Counted from the first letter of the stretch, positions 8,133 to 18,796 are shown. The stretch is 64,000 bases of DNA from Bacillus taeanensis (GCF_003318295.1 NZ_QOCW01000024.1:1-64000); one strand, 5' to 3'. Translations and numbers: made by a program. Notes: a model not told the origin generated them from the letters alone.

Positions 8133-9431
8133 ATGAACTTTACGAATTCAGAACAATTACATAAAGAAGCAGTACAGCATATTGTTGGCGGTGTAAACAG
8201 TCCATCGCGTTCGTTTAAAGCGGTTGGCGGAGGGGCTCCTGTTTACATGGAGCTTGGTAAAGGCGCCTATTTTTGGGATGTCGACGGCAACAAGTATATC
8301 GATTATTTAGGTGCATATGGTCCAATTATTACCGGACATGCGCATCCCCACATTACAAAAGCGATCACAAAAGCAGCTGAAAACGGAACATTATACGGGA
8401 CACCGACAAAGCTTGAAAATCAGTTTGCGAAAATGTTAAAAGAAGCGATTCCGTCGATGGATAAAGTGCGCTTTGTAAATTCCGGTACAGAAGCGGTCAT
8501 GACAACGATTCGTGTCGCGCGCGCCTATACAGGACGCACAAAAATAATTAAGTTTGCCGGCTGCTATCACGGTCATTCCGATCTTGTGCTTGTTGCGGCA
8601 GGTTCTGGTCCATCAACACTTGGAACTCCAGATTCAGCTGGCGTTCCAAAGTCAATCGCCCAAGACGTGATTACAGTACCGTTTAATAATATCGATGCGT
8701 TTAAAGAGGCACTCGAAAAATGGGGAGATCAAGTTGCCGGCGTATTGGTGGAGCCGATCGTTGGAAACTTTGGAATTGTTGAGCCGAAAGAAGGCTTTTT
8801 ACAAGCGGTTAACGATTTAACCCACGAATATGGTGCGCTTGTTATTTATGATGAAGTAATTACCGCGTTTCGCTTTACATACGGCAGTGCACAAAAATTA
8901 GTCGGTGTTGAGCCTGATATGACTGCGCTTGGAAAAATTATCGGCGGCGGCCTTCCGATCGGCGCATACGGCGGCAAAAAAGAAATTATGGAACAAGTTG
9001 CACCGCTTGGTCCTGCTTATCAAGCCGGTACGATGGCAGGAAACCCCGCATCCATGTCTGCCGGCATCGCCTGCCTTGAAGTGTTAAAAGAAGAAGGCGT
9101 TTATGAAAAATTAGACGAGCTTGGCACCCGTCTAGAAGAAGGCATTTTAGCGCACGCAAGAACGTACAACATGCCGATTACGATTAACCGCCTTAAAGGT
9201 GCGCTTACCGTTTACTTCACAACAGAAACGATTACAAATTACGAACAGGCTGAAAACACAAACGGCGAACTGTTCGGCAAGTTTTTTAAATTAATGCTTC
9301 ATCAAGGCATTAACCTTGCGCCCTCGAAATATGAAGCATGGTTTTTAACGATCGCGCATACGATGGATGATATTGAAACAACACTAAAAGCAGTCGAAAA
9401 CGCGTTTAAACAACTTAAAAAAGAGTTATAA
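8133..9431 (+). CDS. hemL: Glutamate-1-semialdehyde 2,1-aminomutase (GsaB-type)
   Basis: 432 residues. PLP-dependent class III aminotransferase fold with the Schiff-base lysine in [25 protein letters not shown], the HGHSD segment and AGTMAGNP. It converts glutamate-1-semialdehyde to 5-aminolevulinate, the C5 route to haem. AGGAGG lies seven bases before the ATG at 8133. The position matches gsaB, the second aminomutase gene of B. subtilis that lies outside the main hem operon. Confidence 0.95.
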   Translation: MNFTNSEQLHKEAVQHIVGGVNSPSRSFKAVGGGAPVYMELGKGAYFWDVDGNKYIDYLGAYGPIITGHAHPHITKAITKAAENGTLYGTPTKLENQFAKMLKEAIPSMDKVRFVNSGTEAVMTTIRVARAYTGRTKIIKFAGCYHGHSDLVLVAAGSGPSTLGTPDSAGVPKSIAQDVITVPFNNIDAFKEALEKWGDQVAGVLVEPIVGNFGIVEPKEGFLQAVNDLTHEYGALVIYDEVITAFRFTYGSAQKLVGVEPDMTALGKIIGGGLPIGAYGGKKEIMEQVAPLGPAYQAGTMAGNPASMSAGIACLEVLKEEGVYEKLDELGTRLEEGILAHARTYNMPITINRLKGALTVYFTTETITNYEQAENTNGELFGKFFKLMLHQGINLAPSKYEAWFLTIAHTMDDIETTLKAVENAFKQLKKEL

Positions 9432-9438
9432 GGATAAG

Positions 9439-9492
9439 AAAAAGGTTACTTCATTAAGGTTTGATCCTTTGATTTTGAGGTAACCTTTTTTT
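9439..9492 (+). terminator. hemL terminator
   Basis: AAAAAGGTTAC pairs with GTAACCTTTTT around an inner AAGG/CCTT stem and ends in seven T, eight bases after the hemL stop. Confidence 0.85.
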
Positions 9493-9605
9493 ATATGATT
9501 TTTCGTGCTAATTTTCTCTTGATTATTCCAATTAAACGCTGTATAGTACTTTCGTTCAGCATTATTTTTAAAACAGATAATACAATGTATAGTTCATCTA
9601 CTATT

Positions 9606-9727
9606 AGAAATGCGGAAGGCGCTCGTTTATCGACGACAAGCACAAGGCAAGACAGCTGGAAGATTGCTTTTTATCTTCTGGACGGATTGACTTGTGACCT
9701 CGAGCCGATAGCGCCTGCAGCTGGACA
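9606..9727 (+). repeat. Repeat family 1, copy 1 (type B)
   Basis: Begins AGAAATGCGGAAGGCGCT and ends CAGCTGGACA. Outer arms AGGCGCT/AGCGCCT pair perfectly, and CACAAG/CTTGTG pair where other type B copies have CATAAG/CTTATG. First of three copies in tandem between hemL and ygaE. Confidence 0.85.
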
Positions 9728-9730
9728 GAT

Positions 9731-9849
9731 AGAAATGCGGAAGCGCCCGTTTAGCCTCGACAAGCAAATGTTCTTTCGACGAAAAGATGCTTTTTACCTT
9801 TACGTCGGAAGGTTATTTGACTCGAGAGGCTGGGTGCTGCAGCTGGACA
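9731..9849 (+). repeat. Repeat family 1, copy 2 (type A)
   Basis: Type A copies carry AAGCAAATGTTCTTTCGACG in the 5' half, AAAGGC/GCCTTT-like central arms and TTATTTGACTCGAG in the 3' half. Arms here are AGCGCCC/GGGTGCT and AGCCTC/GAGGCT. Confidence 0.85.
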
Positions 9850-9852
9850 ATT

Positions 9853-9971
9853 AGAAATGCGGAAGCGTCTTGCTCACCCCCGACTAGCAAATGTTCTTAC
9901 GATGAAAAGGCACTTTTTGCCTTTACGGCGGAAGGTTATTTGACTCCAGGGAGTAGGCGCTGCAGCTGGAC
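9853..9971 (+). repeat. Repeat family 1, copy 3 (type A, degenerate)
   Basis: Same layout as copy 2 but with several unpaired changes in the arms. It ends about 30 bases before the ygaE start codon, so transcription of ygaE from further upstream would have to cross all three copies. Confidence 0.8.
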
Positions 9972-10001
9972 TATACGAAAAAGAAAGGAAAAAAGAATTA
10001 T

Positions 10002-11075
10002 ATGAAACTTGGTGCCCGAACGATTAAAACGGGAATTGCCATTACCTTATCAATTTACTTAGCCGCACTGTTTAATTTAGGATCTGTGACGATTGCGGCA
10101 ATCGCGGCAACATTTGCGATTCAGCCGTCGATTTACCGCTCTTATCAAACGATTCTTGAACAAGTTCAGTCAAATGTAATCGGCGCGTTTTTTGCAATCC
10201 TCTTTTTTATCAGCGTCGGAAATGACCCATTTATTATTGGACTTGTTGTGGTCATTGTTATTGCGATTAATTTAAAGCTAAAAATTGAAAGCACGATTCC
10301 GCTCGCGATTGTAACAGTCATTGTGTTAATGGAAAGCCCTGGCGGCGATTTTATTACCTTTGCCGTTGACCGTTTTCTATTAATTTTACTCGGTGTGCTT
10401 TCATCGTTTTTAGTTAATTTATTTTTTGTACCGCCCCGTTATGAAACAAAGCTTTATTATAAAGTGCTCAGCACAACCGAAGAAATTTTAAAATGGATGC
10501 GGCTCATTACAAGACACGCCTCAGAATATACAGTGTTAAAAGAAGATTTAATGACACTGCGCGAACATATTATTAAAACAAATCAATATTATTTGTTTTA
10601 TAAAGAAGAACGAAATTATATTCGGCAAAAGCAGTTTCCAAAAGGCAGAAAGCTTGTGCTGTACCGCCAAATGATCGCGACAACAACGAAAGCTCTTGAA
10701 ACTTTAAAAAGCTTACACCGCCATGAAAATGAACTATCGCAAGCACCCGATAAGCTTCAGAAATTAGTACGCGATCAAATTGACTGCTTAACAAATTATC
10801 ATGAACGTATTTTATTAAAATATAACGGCAAACTTCGCTCCCAACCGATTCAATCAACGGTAGATGAATTGTGCTACGGCAAGCAATTTTTAACAGACGA
10901 ATTTCTCGCTTATTATAAAGACGATGAAGTAAATGTTCGCCTTTTTCCGGTTATTGCTCTTATTATTGATTACAGTGAACAGCTTGAGCATTTAAACAAA
11001 TTAATTGAAAGCTTTCAAACGTATCATAAAGAGCAAAATGAAGTACGAATTTCAGAGAAAGAAATAATCGACTAG
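10002..11075 (+). CDS. ygaE: YgaE-like ArAE/FusC family membrane protein
   Basis: 357 residues: a hydrophobic N-terminal third with about four to five membrane helices (residues 10-145), then a long helical cytosolic domain. This matches the aromatic acid exporter family 1 (ArAE_1 plus its C-terminal domain) and YgaE of B. subtilis in length and position. Substrate unknown. A GAAAGGAAA site precedes the ATG. The stop TAG is the first three bases of a TAGAAAAGCG sequence identical to the edge of repeat family 1. Confidence 0.85.
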   Translation: MKLGARTIKTGIAITLSIYLAALFNLGSVTIAAIAATFAIQPSIYRSYQTILEQVQSNVIGAFFAILFFISVGNDPFIIGLVVVIVIAINLKLKIESTIPLAIVTVIVLMESPGGDFITFAVDRFLLILLGVLSSFLVNLFFVPPRYETKLYYKVLSTTEEILKWMRLITRHASEYTVLKEDLMTLREHIIKTNQYYLFYKEERNYIRQKQFPKGRKLVLYRQMIATTTKALETLKSLHRHENELSQAPDKLQKLVRDQIDCLTNYHERILLKYNGKLRSQPIQSTVDELCYGKQFLTDEFLAYYKDDEVNVRLFPVIALIIDYSEQLEHLNKLIESFQTYHKEQNEVRISEKEIID

Positions 11076-11085
11076 AAAAGCGAAA

Positions 11086-11132
11086 ATAAAAAGAGTAAGA
11101 CGAACTCAATGAGTTCGTCTTACTCTCTTTTA
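11086..11132. terminator. Bidirectional terminator between ygaE and ygaD
   Basis: GAGTAAGACGAACTCA and its exact complement (11093-11108 / 11110-11125) form a 16-bp stem with A-rich and T-rich flanks on both sides, between convergent genes. Confidence 0.85.
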
Positions 11133-11145
11133 CTTATTAATATTT

Positions 11146-12894
11146 TTAAACTAAATCAAGCTGCTGTACTTGGAAAAGGTTATAATAGCTTCCCTGCTTC
11201 TCCATTAGTTCACGGTGGCTGCCGATTTCAACGATTTCACCGTTTTCCATGACGACAATTCGATCCGCATGGGTAATCGTTGATAAGCGGTGGGCAACAA
11301 TAAAGGTTGTCCGCTCTTTTGCAAGCTTTTCAAGCGACTCTTGAATTAAATGTTCACTTTCTAAATCAAGTGCTGATGTTGCTTCATCTAGTATTAACAG
11401 CGGTGGATTTTTTAAAAATACCCTTGCAATCGCAACACGCTGCTTTTGTCCTCCAGACAGCTTCACGCCGCGCTCGCCGACTTTTGTATCATAGCCTTGA
11501 GGCAAGTTTAAAATAAACTCATGGGCATTGGCTGCTTTTGCAGCAGCAATCACTTCTTCATCCGATGCTTCCGGGCGCCCCATTAAAATATTTTCTTTGA
11601 CAGAATCACTAAATAAAATGTTATCCTGCAGCACCATGCCGATTTTATCTCGTAAGGAGCGCGCTTCAAACGAACGAATATCTTCTCCATCAATTAAAAT
11701 ACTGCCGCTTGTTACATCGTAAAAACGTGGAATTAAGCTGATTAAGGATGATTTTCCGCCGCCGCTCATCCCAACAAGTGCAATTGTCTCACCCGCTCTG
11801 ACGTTTAAGTTAATATTTTTTAATACCGGCATCTCGTCCTCATTATATTGAAACGACACATCGTCAAACGTTACATCGCCTTTTACAGCTTTTAATTCTT
11901 TTGCTTCTGGGCTGTCTTCAATATCATATTTTTCATCAATAAACTCAAACACGCGGTCCATTGAGGCAAGCGACTGGGTCAATGTTGTCGAAGAGTTTAC
12001 AAGACGGCGCAGTGGGTTGTACAACCGGTCGATATATGCGACAAAGGCTACCATTTCCCCAACTGTTAATCCGCCTGTAATGACGAAATAACCAGCAAAG
12101 CTGATGACAAGAAGCGGTGCCACATCTGTAATCGTATTAACGATCGCAAATGTTTTCGCATTCCAGCTCGTATGGTCTAGAGCTTTATCTAAAAAGTTTT
12201 GATTGCGAACCGCAAACTGTTTTTGTTCATAGTCTTCTAAGGCAAAACTTCGAATAACAGGCATTCCCTGCACGCGTTCATGTAAATGCCCCTGCACTTC
12301 TGCTAATGCTTGCGAGCGATTTTTCGTTAAACTTCTTAGTCGTTTATAAAAATATTTAACCGCAAATGCATAAAGCGGCAGCAGCGAAATCGCAACAATT
12401 GTTAGCCAAAAGTCCATTGTCATCATAATACCGATCGCGATGAAAATGGTAATTAAATCAAGCCATAAATTCATTAAACCGGTAATAACAAAGGACTTCG
12501 TCTGCTCAACATCGTGAATGACACGGGAAATCACTTCACCAGCTTTATTGTTTGAATAAAATTTTAAACTAAGCTTTTGAATGTGGGCAAAAAGCTGGTC
12601 GCGAATATCATATAAAATTTTACTTCCTGTCCACTGCGCAAAATACTGGCGATAATATTCAATTGGTGGTCGAAGTACAATGAACACAAATAACGAAATC
12701 CCAATTACCCATGTTAAACGCGACATTTTTTCTTCATAAGGAATGGACGCTCCGATTACATCATCCACAACATACTTTAAAATAAGGGGAATAAACAGCG
12801 GAATTCCAAATTTTAAAATCCCAATAAAAATTGTGAAAAGTATTTCTTTTTTATACGGTTTTACAAATTGTAAATAACGGCGAATCGTGTTCAG
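11146..12894 (-). CDS. ygaD: YgaD-like ABC transporter with fused TM and ATPase domains; start codon problem
   Basis: An ABC half-transporter of the multidrug/lipid flippase type: six membrane helices (about 1-320) then the ATPase with Walker [10 protein letters not shown], signature [13 protein letters not shown], Walker [13 protein letters not shown] and H-loop AHRLST. It probably acts as a homodimer. Homology ([16 protein letters not shown]...) begins at about 12888, but this frame has no ATG, GTG or TTG there. A CTG at 12894 lies six bases after GAGGTGA and gives 582 residues, about the length of B. subtilis YgaD. An ATG at 12901 is out of frame by one base in an AAAA run and abuts the Shine-Dalgarno. 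The first standard in-frame start (GTG, 12768) would cut helix 1. Confidence 0.75.
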   Translation of the reverse strand: MNTIRRYLQFVKPYKKEILFTIFIGILKFGIPLFIPLILKYVVDDVIGASIPYEEKMSRLTWVIGISLFVFIVLRPPIEYYRQYFAQWTGSKILYDIRDQLFAHIQKLSLKFYSNNKAGEVISRVIHDVEQTKSFVITGLMNLWLDLITIFIAIGIMMTMDFWLTIVAISLLPLYAFAVKYFYKRLRSLTKNRSQALAEVQGHLHERVQGMPVIRSFALEDYEQKQFAVRNQNFLDKALDHTSWNAKTFAIVNTITDVAPLLVISFAGYFVITGGLTVGEMVAFVAYIDRLYNPLRRLVNSSTTLTQSLASMDRVFEFIDEKYDIEDSPEAKELKAVKGDVTFDDVSFQYNEDEMPVLKNINLNVRAGETIALVGMSGGGKSSLISLIPRFYDVTSGSILIDGEDIRSFEARSLRDKIGMVLQDNILFSDSVKENILMGRPEASDEEVIAAAKAANAHEFILNLPQGYDTKVGERGVKLSGGQKQRVAIARVFLKNPPLLILDEATSALDLESEHLIQESLEKLAKERTTFIVAHRLSTITHADRIVVMENGEIVEIGSHRELMEKQGSYYNLFQVQQLDLV

Positions 12895-12943
12895 TTTTCA
12901 TCACCTCAATGTTTTCAAAGGCACTTTTTAAATTTGAATAGAT

Positions 12944-12976
12944 AAAAACCTGCTGAACAAATTTCAACAGGTTTTC
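12944..12976 (-). terminator. Terminator downstream of ntdp
   Basis: On the minus strand AACCTGTTGAA pairs with TTCAGCAGGTT (one G-U) and ends in five T, between ntdp and ygaD. Confidence 0.8.
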
Positions 12977-12979
12977 ACA

Positions 12980-13507
12980 TTAGCGGTATAACAAATATTG
13001 ATCATACCACTCATCAATAAATGTTGGTGCAAAAGGTCCTTTTCGTTGATTAATCCAATTGATTAACTCTTGTAAATTTCGCTTTAAAATGCGGTCCACT
13101 GCTTTTGGATAATTCATTTGTCTGCGGTGTTCCTCATACTCATCTTCATCAAGTAAACGATAAGACATATCAGGATAAACTTTTACATCTAAATCATAAT
13201 CAATGTACTTTAATGCTTCTTCATCCCATGTAAACGGACTTCCTAAATTGCAGTAATAATAAATGCCATCATTTCGAATCATACCGATCACATTAAACCA
13301 ATGATCTGCGCTGAAATAACAGATTGCCGGCTCACGCGTGCGCCACTGCCTTCCGTCCGCTTCCGTTACATAGATACGATCATTGCCGCCAATCACTTCT
13401 TTAGAAGTTGCTGATAGCACAACCGTCTCTTCCCAAATGCGATGAAGTGTACCGTTATGTTTATAGCTTTGAATTTCTATCGCGGTGCCGCTTCTGGGAA
13501 ACTCCAT
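12980..13507 (-). CDS. ntdp: Nucleoside tri-/diphosphatase Ntdp (YgaC, DUF402 family)
   Basis: 175 residues, the family length. DUF402 beta-barrel with the characteristic [16 protein letters not shown] and [10 protein letters not shown] segments and the acidic patch [13 protein letters not shown] that binds metal. S. aureus and B. subtilis homologues hydrolyse nucleoside tri- and diphosphates. AGGAGGAAC precedes the ATG. Located as in B. subtilis between ygaD and sspE. Confidence 0.88.
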   Translation of the reverse strand: MEFPRSGTAIEIQSYKHNGTLHRIWEETVVLSATSKEVIGGNDRIYVTEADGRQWRTREPAICYFSADHWFNVIGMIRNDGIYYYCNLGSPFTWDEEALKYIDYDLDVKVYPDMSYRLLDEDEYEEHRRQMNYPKAVDRILKRNLQELINWINQRKGPFAPTFIDEWYDQYLLYR

Positions 13508-13678
13508 GCTGTTCCTCCTTCCTAGTTTATTTTTTCATTAAGCGAGCGAGCTGTTTCTTTTTAATTAACTTGCATGAAAACGTACCTATTTATGCCTCTC
13601 TCACCATTCTTTGTTTTATTCCTCTTTTATTATACCGTTAATAGTATAATTTTTAAATGAATGTGCTGTGTTGTATGT

Positions 13679-13719
13679 AGAAAAGCGGAAAACGCCTGCT
13701 TATCGGCGGCAAGCATAAA
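13679..13719 (+). repeat. Repeat family 1, 5' half only
   Basis: Matches the first 40 bases of a type B copy (GAAAAGCGGAAAACGCC ... AAGCATAA) and stops there. It runs directly into the sspE terminator. Confidence 0.75.
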
Positions 13720-13720
13720 G

Positions 13721-13758
13721 AAAACCCCCTCTATCAATTTTTGATAGAGGGGGTTTTT
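13721..13758. terminator. sspE terminator
   Basis: AAAACCCCCTCTATCAA pairs with TTGATAGAGGGGGTTTT, a 17-bp stem with a 3-base loop; T-rich on the minus-strand exit, just after the sspE stop. Confidence 0.85.
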
Positions 13759-13760
13759 CA

Positions 13761-13976
13761 TTACTGCTGAGGTTTTTGACCTTGTGTTGAAGCTTGAGCT
13801 TTACGAGCTTGAGATTGCGCGTTTTGCTTTCTTACTTCTTGCGCATAAGATTCGCTCGCAAATTCAGTACCGAATTGACCAGCTGCACCACCAGCTTGTG
13901 CAGATTGTGCGTTTTGCTGTTTTACGTGTTGAATGTTTGTACCAGCTTGTGTTTTATTTTGGTTTTGATTTGCCAT
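13761..13976 (-). CDS. sspE: Gamma-type small acid-soluble spore protein SspE
   Basis: 71 residues rich in Gln, Asn and Ala, with one GTEFASE germination-protease site (about residue 36). B. subtilis SspE has two such repeats in 84 residues; this one has a single site. Gamma-type SASPs are a spore amino-acid store, not DNA-binding. GGAGGTGAGACAC precedes the ATG at 13976. Sits between ntdp and fabL as in B. subtilis. Confidence 0.92.
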   Translation of the reverse strand: MANQNQNKTQAGTNIQHVKQQNAQSAQAGGAAGQFGTEFASESYAQEVRKQNAQSQARKAQASTQGQKPQQ

Positions 13977-14020
13977 GTGTCTCACCTCCACAAACATTAA
14001 TGTAACCAGGTGGTGAGAGA

Positions 14021-14054
14021 ATATCCCCTTAAAAAAATCTTTTTTAGGGGATAT
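14021..14054. terminator. Hairpin between fabL and sspE
   Basis: ATATCCCC (14021-14028) pairs with GGGGATAT (14047-14054), with an inner A-run/T-run stem. It lies just after the fabL stop and probably ends fabL transcription, although the outgoing minus strand lacks a long T tract. Confidence 0.55.
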
Positions 14055-14062
14055 TTTTCAGA

Positions 14063-14893
<831 letters not shown>

Positions 14894-14922
14894 TTAATCT
14901 TTAAGAATGGAGGGATTTCCTT

Positions 14923-15147
14923 ATGTATGTTGGACGAGATATGACCGAGCTTTCAATGATTCCAAAAACAGAATGGCAGGACAGTGAGCTTGCCTTTTTT
15001 CATCACGGCCTGCAGCAAATGACACCATACTTAAACAGTGAAGGGGTCACAATTCACCACGAAATCATTGAAGAAATCGAAGACCGCGGCTTATTTAAAA
15101 AACATGAAGCAACCTGGACAAACGGCACAAAACTTAACTATGACTAG
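14923..15147 (+). CDS. yfhS: YfhS-like small protein
   Basis: 74 residues, no cysteines, acidic, starting MYVGRDMTELSMIPK and containing YLNSEGVTIHHEIIEEIEDR. Length and position (between fabL and mutY) match YfhS of B. subtilis; the match is from memory of the family. GGAGGG precedes the ATG. The stop TAG (15145-15147) is the edge of a repeat family 1 copy. Function unknown. Confidence 0.7.
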   Translation: MYVGRDMTELSMIPKTEWQDSELAFFHHGLQQMTPYLNSEGVTIHHEIIEEIEDRGLFKKHEATWTNGTKLNYD

Positions 15148-15264
15148 AAAAGCGAAAGCACCCGTTTAGCCTTGACAAGCAAATGTTCTTTCGACGAAAA
15201 GGCGCTTTTTGCCTTTACGGCGGAAGGTTATTTGACTCGAGAGGCTGGGTGCTGCAGCTGGACA
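15146..15264 (+). repeat. Repeat family 1, copy 4 (type A)
   Basis: Arms AGCACCC/GGGTGCT pair perfectly and AGCCTT/GAGGCT pair with one G-U. Starts inside the stop codon of yfhS. Confidence 0.85.
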
Positions 15265-15267
15265 TCT

Positions 15268-15389
15268 AGAAAAGCGGAAAACGCCCGTTTATCAGCGACA
15301 AGCATAAGGGAAGCTGGCTGGAAGGCTGCATTTTGCCTTCTGGACAGATTCACTTATGACCTCGAGCCGATGGCGTTTGCAGCTGGACA
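15268..15389 (+). repeat. Repeat family 1, copy 5 (type B)
   Basis: Follows copy 4 after three bases; CATAAG/CTTATG and AAGGC/GCCTT internal arms. A decayed start of another copy (CTAAAAAAGCGAAAAATAGG) follows at 15391. Confidence 0.85.
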
Positions 15390-15412
15390 TCTAAAAAAGC
15401 GAAAAATAGGAC

Positions 15413-15449
15413 TTGACAAAAACCGGGGTCAGACCCCGGTTTTTGTCAA
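15413..15449. terminator. Terminator of the SDR gene, built on the family 2 core
   Basis: TTGACAAAAACCGGGGTC and its exact complement flank a single A (18-bp arms). The centre GGGGTCAGACCCC is the core of repeat family 2. It starts directly after the SDR stop codon. Confidence 0.85.
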
Positions 15450-16211
15450 CTAAAAATTGCTTTTTGATTGTCCGCCGTCAACGTTTAATGTGGCACCAAC
15501 AATCCATGAAGCTTTTTCAGAAGCAAGAAATACTACTGCGTTTGCCACTTCTTCTGTTGTACCAAATCTGCCGGCTGGAATTTGTTCTTCCACAAAGCGG
15601 TTAATTTTTTCTGGGTTTTCTTCGATTCGTTTTTGCCAGTTTCCTGTTGGGTGAAGAATCGAGCCTGGCGCAATGCCATTTACACGAATGCCGTCTTTAA
15701 TTACTTCATCGGCAAATGATTTTGTAAAACTAATCATTGCTGCTTTTGCGTTGTTATACGTTACTTTTCCACCGCTTTCACGACCAAAAATTGATGAAAT
15801 ATTTACAATGCTTCCAGAAGACTGATTCTTTTTCATTTCTTCTGCTGCAAGTTTACTCAATTGAACAGCTGAAAAATAATTTAGCTCCATTGCCTCATGA
15901 AAAAGTTCAAGATCGGTTTCCATCGTTCCCGCTCCATTGCTTCCACCGGCATTGTTAACAAGAATATCAATTTTTCCGAAATCATTTAAGAAAGTGGAAA
16001 ACATCTCAGCGCGCTCTTTTTCGTTTGTAAGATCTGCACTGTACACAGCATCAAGTTCTAACTGCTGTTTTGTATGTTCTAACGCCTCAATTCCTCTTGC
16101 CGCAATCGCAACGCGGGCGCCTTCTTCTTTAAAAACTTTAGCGATTGCTCGTCCAATTCCTTTAGAACCGCCTGTTATTAAGATTACTTTATCTTTTAAT
16201 CCAAGCTCCAT
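15450..16211 (-). CDS. Short-chain dehydrogenase/reductase
   Basis: 253 residues. Classical SDR: TGGSKGIG, NNAGGSNGAG, catalytic Ser in NISSIFG and YNNAK (YX3K), and a C-terminal WIVGATLNVDGG as in FabG-like reductases. Substrate unknown. The ATG follows GGAGAATGACC and lies three bases after the mutY stop, so it is the second gene of a mutY operon. B. subtilis does not carry this gene at this place, so I treat it as an addition. Confidence 0.85.
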   Translation of the reverse strand: MELGLKDKVILITGGSKGIGRAIAKVFKEEGARVAIAARGIEALEHTKQQLELDAVYSADLTNEKERAEMFSTFLNDFGKIDILVNNAGGSNGAGTMETDLELFHEAMELNYFSAVQLSKLAAEEMKKNQSSGSIVNISSIFGRESGGKVTYNNAKAAMISFTKSFADEVIKDGIRVNGIAPGSILHPTGNWQKRIEENPEKINRFVEEQIPAGRFGTTEEVANAVVFLASEKASWIVGATLNVDGGQSKSNF

Positions 16212-16214
16212 AGG

Positions 16215-17315
16215 TCATTCTCCTTTCCAAAACAAACTTTTGATAATTTTTTGGTGTGATACAGGAAATGGATAGTTTTGAAGTTCGCTCGGATTAACAA
16301 GCTTTAAATCATCGGCTTCTTTTACTTCTCCCATTAGCTTTCCTGTATAAACCGCTATATTCCACTTAATATGTGAAAAAACGTGGCTGAAGTTAGCGAT
16401 ATGGTCGTCAATGCATGATTCTACTTCATATTCTTCAGAAAGAAAATTCACAAGCTGTGCGTCCTGCTCACCTTTTTGTGAGAGGGTTTCATGGTTTGGA
16501 AATTCCCACAAATTTGCAAGCAATCCTTCACTTGGTCTTCTGTGAATAAGCACTTTTCCTTCTTCATTCATCAGTACAGCCGCAGCCATTGGCAGCGGTT
16601 TTGGCGGTTTTTTCTTTGATTTTACCGGCAGTTCTTTTTCAACTCCTTCAGAAAATGCGCGGCAGTGTTCCTGAACCGGGCAGAGCAGACAGGCAGGAGA
16701 TTGCGGTGTACAAATTGTCGCGCCAAGCTCCATTAATGCTTGGTTAAAATCTGATGCCGCATCTTCTGCAATAAGGGCACGCACTGCTTCTTCAAAGATT
16801 TTTCTTGTTTTCGGTTTCCCGATATCATCCCAGATGTATAAAATTCTTGAAAGCACGCGCATCACATTCCCATCAACCGCAGGCTCAGGAATTCCGTAAG
16901 CAATGCTTAAAATCGCCCCTGACGTATAAGGACCGACCCCTTTTAGGGAGGAGATTTCCTTTGGCGAGTCTGGAACTTTTCCACCGTAGTTTTCAGCAAC
17001 TTCTCTTACAGCGGCCTGCAAATTACGTGCGCGCGAATAATAGCCTAATCCTTCCCACGCTTTTAAGACAGATTCTTCTTCGGCATATGCTAATGTTTCA
17101 ATCGTTGGAAATTTGTCTATAAAATGATTAAAGTAAGGAATTACGGTATCTACACGCGTTTGCTGAAGCATAATTTCGGATACCCATACTTTATAAGGGT
17201 CTTGGTCTTTTCGCCATGGTAAATCGCGTTTATTTTCCCGATACCATGTTAATAAGTTCTCTTGAAATGTTTTAATTTGAAAATCTTCAAGAGCTTGTAC
17301 AACGTTATTGCTCAC
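16215..17315 (-). CDS. mutY: Adenine DNA glycosylase MutY
   Basis: 366 residues from the GTG at 17315 (GGAGG eight bases upstream). HhH-GPD glycosylase with catalytic Glu in EIMLQQT, Asp in AVDGNVMRV, helix-hairpin-helix [11 protein letters not shown], and the [4Fe-4S] cluster [17 protein letters not shown] (CX6CX2CX5C). A NUDIX-like C-terminal domain recognises 8-oxoG. It removes A opposite 8-oxoG. Confidence 0.95.
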   Translation of the reverse strand: MSNNVVQALEDFQIKTFQENLLTWYRENKRDLPWRKDQDPYKVWVSEIMLQQTRVDTVIPYFNHFIDKFPTIETLAYAEEESVLKAWEGLGYYSRARNLQAAVREVAENYGGKVPDSPKEISSLKGVGPYTSGAILSIAYGIPEPAVDGNVMRVLSRILYIWDDIGKPKTRKIFEEAVRALIAEDAASDFNQALMELGATICTPQSPACLLCPVQEHCRAFSEGVEKELPVKSKKKPPKPLPMAAAVLMNEEGKVLIHRRPSEGLLANLWEFPNHETLSQKGEQDAQLVNFLSEEYEVESCIDDHIANFSHVFSHIKWNIAVYTGKLMGEVKEADDLKLVNPSELQNYPFPVSHQKIIKSLFWKGE

Positions 17316-17641
17316 ATTTAGTGCCTCCATCATGATAAAATAATTAAGTATAAAAATTTACGTAACCTTTAATTTTCGTTAATAATTCCAAGTTAAACTT
17401 TAGATTGTGACAGCACTAAAAGGGAACTCATTGTTTTCGTTCCTTTTTGAACGGTCATACCTCTCTTATCATAATATGACTTAGAGCACACATCAAATTT
17501 TTCTACCTTATAATACATTTTCTACTTTTTAGCTGCCGTTCAAAAACCTCGACCTGTTTTTAATTTAAATTCCCTTTTGAGGTTTTCATGATTTTTAGGA
17601 CAGAATAAAAAATAGTATAAAACAAAGGGGAGATTTTTTTA
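17316..17641. other. Divergent intergenic region mutY / yfhP
   Basis: AT-rich. Contains an 11-bp inverted repeat TTTTTGAACGG (17444-17454) / CCGTTCAAAAA (17536-17546) separated by 81 bp. I could not assign promoters with confidence. Confidence 0.5.
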
Positions 17642-18628
17642 ATGGATACTGGCACACATATTGTGATGGGGTTAGGCATCGGTGGTCTTGCAACGTTAGA
17701 TCCTGCGGTTGCACAAGATCCATTAACAGCTCAGGCTGTGCTCGCCGGTACGCTTATCGGCTCAAATGCTCCTGATTTTGATACAGTGTTAAAGCTTCGC
17801 AACAATGCGGTTTATATTCGGAATCATCGCGGAATTACCCATTCGATTCCAGCTGTAATTTTATGGCCGCTTCTTATTGCTGGCGGAATTTCATTTTTCC
17901 TTCCTGAAGCAAACCTTCTTCACGTTTGGCTCTGGACATTTTTAGCTGTCTTTTTACATGTGTTTGTTGATATTTTTAATGCGTACGGTACGCAGGCAGT
18001 TCGTCCAATCAGCCAAAGGTGGGTGGCACTCGGGATTATTAACATTTTTGATCCATTTATTTTTGCCGCACATATTATCGGACTTGTCTTATGGCATTTC
18101 GGCACACATCCTGGCTATACGTTTCTAGGCATTTACGGGATTTTAATTTTTTATTATTTATGGCGTGCTTATACCCACCACCTCGTTGTAAAAGGAGTGC
18201 GAAGAAAAGTACCAGAAGCTGTCGAGATTATTGTGTCGCCAACGATTCGCTGGCACAGATGGCATATTGCTATTAAAACACCAACAAAATTTTTCGTTGC
18301 CCATGCGAGACATTTTGATATTCATATTTTAGACGAATATGATTTTGTTCCGGTCCCGAACACACCAGTTATTGAAGCAGCAAAAGAAGATGTAAACTTA
18401 GCTGCGTTTTTATCTTTTTCGCCTGTTTACCGCTGGGAGGTTGAAAAACAAGAAGACGGCTATGAAGTACGCTTTATTGATTTACGCTATCGAAGCAAAG
18501 GACATTATCCATTCATTGCCGTCGTGAAGCTTGAAAAGCAGCTCGAAATTACAAGCTCTTATACAGGCTGGGTCTACAGTGAGGAAACACTACAAAAAAA
18601 GTTAACCCCCATAAATGATTTGACTTAG
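17642..18628 (+). CDS. yfhP: YfhP-like membrane-bound metal-dependent hydrolase
   Basis: 328 residues. The N-terminal half has four to five membrane helices and the metal-binding motifs of the YdjM family: H in GTHIVMG, APDFDTV, and RNHRGITHS. The C-terminal half is a soluble beta-rich domain. Length and place match B. subtilis YfhP. AAGGGGAG precedes the ATG. The stop TAG at 18626-18628 is the start of a repeat family 1 copy (TAGAAAAGCGG). Confidence 0.85.
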   Translation: MDTGTHIVMGLGIGGLATLDPAVAQDPLTAQAVLAGTLIGSNAPDFDTVLKLRNNAVYIRNHRGITHSIPAVILWPLLIAGGISFFLPEANLLHVWLWTFLAVFLHVFVDIFNAYGTQAVRPISQRWVALGIINIFDPFIFAAHIIGLVLWHFGTHPGYTFLGIYGILIFYYLWRAYTHHLVVKGVRRKVPEAVEIIVSPTIRWHRWHIAIKTPTKFFVAHARHFDIHILDEYDFVPVPNTPVIEAAKEDVNLAAFLSFSPVYRWEVEKQEDGYEVRFIDLRYRSKGHYPFIAVVKLEKQLEITSSYTGWVYSEETLQKKLTPINDLT

Positions 18629-18746
18629 AAAAGCGGTAGCGCCTTGTTCACCTCCGACAAGCAAATGTTCTTTCGACGAAAAGGTGCTTTTTACCTTTAC
18701 GACGGAAGGTTATTTGACTCGAGGAGGTAGGCGCTGCAGCTGGACA
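18627..18746 (+). repeat. Repeat family 1, copy 6 (type A)
   Basis: Arms AGCGCC/GGCGCT and ACCTCC/GGAGGT both pair perfectly. Overlaps the yfhP stop codon. Confidence 0.85.
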
Positions 18747-18748
18747 CT

Positions 18749-18788
18749 AGAAAAGCGGTAGACGCCTGCTTACCCCCGACAAGCACAA
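18749..18788 (+). repeat. Repeat family 1, 5' half only
   Basis: Begins AGAAAAGCGGTAGACGCC and ends GACAAGCACAA, then non-repeat sequence. Truncated at the same place as the halves at 13679 and 20723. Confidence 0.75.
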
Positions 18789-18796
18789 ACACCCTA

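Noticed and set aside
9495..10005. Two overlapping plus-strand reading frames of 72-119 codons
   Set aside because: They run through three tandem copies of repeat family 1 and have no ribosome binding sites; their translation mirrors the repeat.
13998..14020. Sigma-G promoter for sspE
   Set aside because: GGATA and CATTAAT occur but at 19 bp spacing with weak matches; not reported as a feature.
15172..15453. 93-codon plus-strand frame
   Set aside because: Encoded by two repeat family 1 copies and a terminator; same peptide pieces recur at other copies.
17444..17546. 11-bp inverted repeat in the mutY/yfhP gap as an operator
   Set aside because: Arms are 81 bp apart and not near a recognisable promoter; chance is likely.
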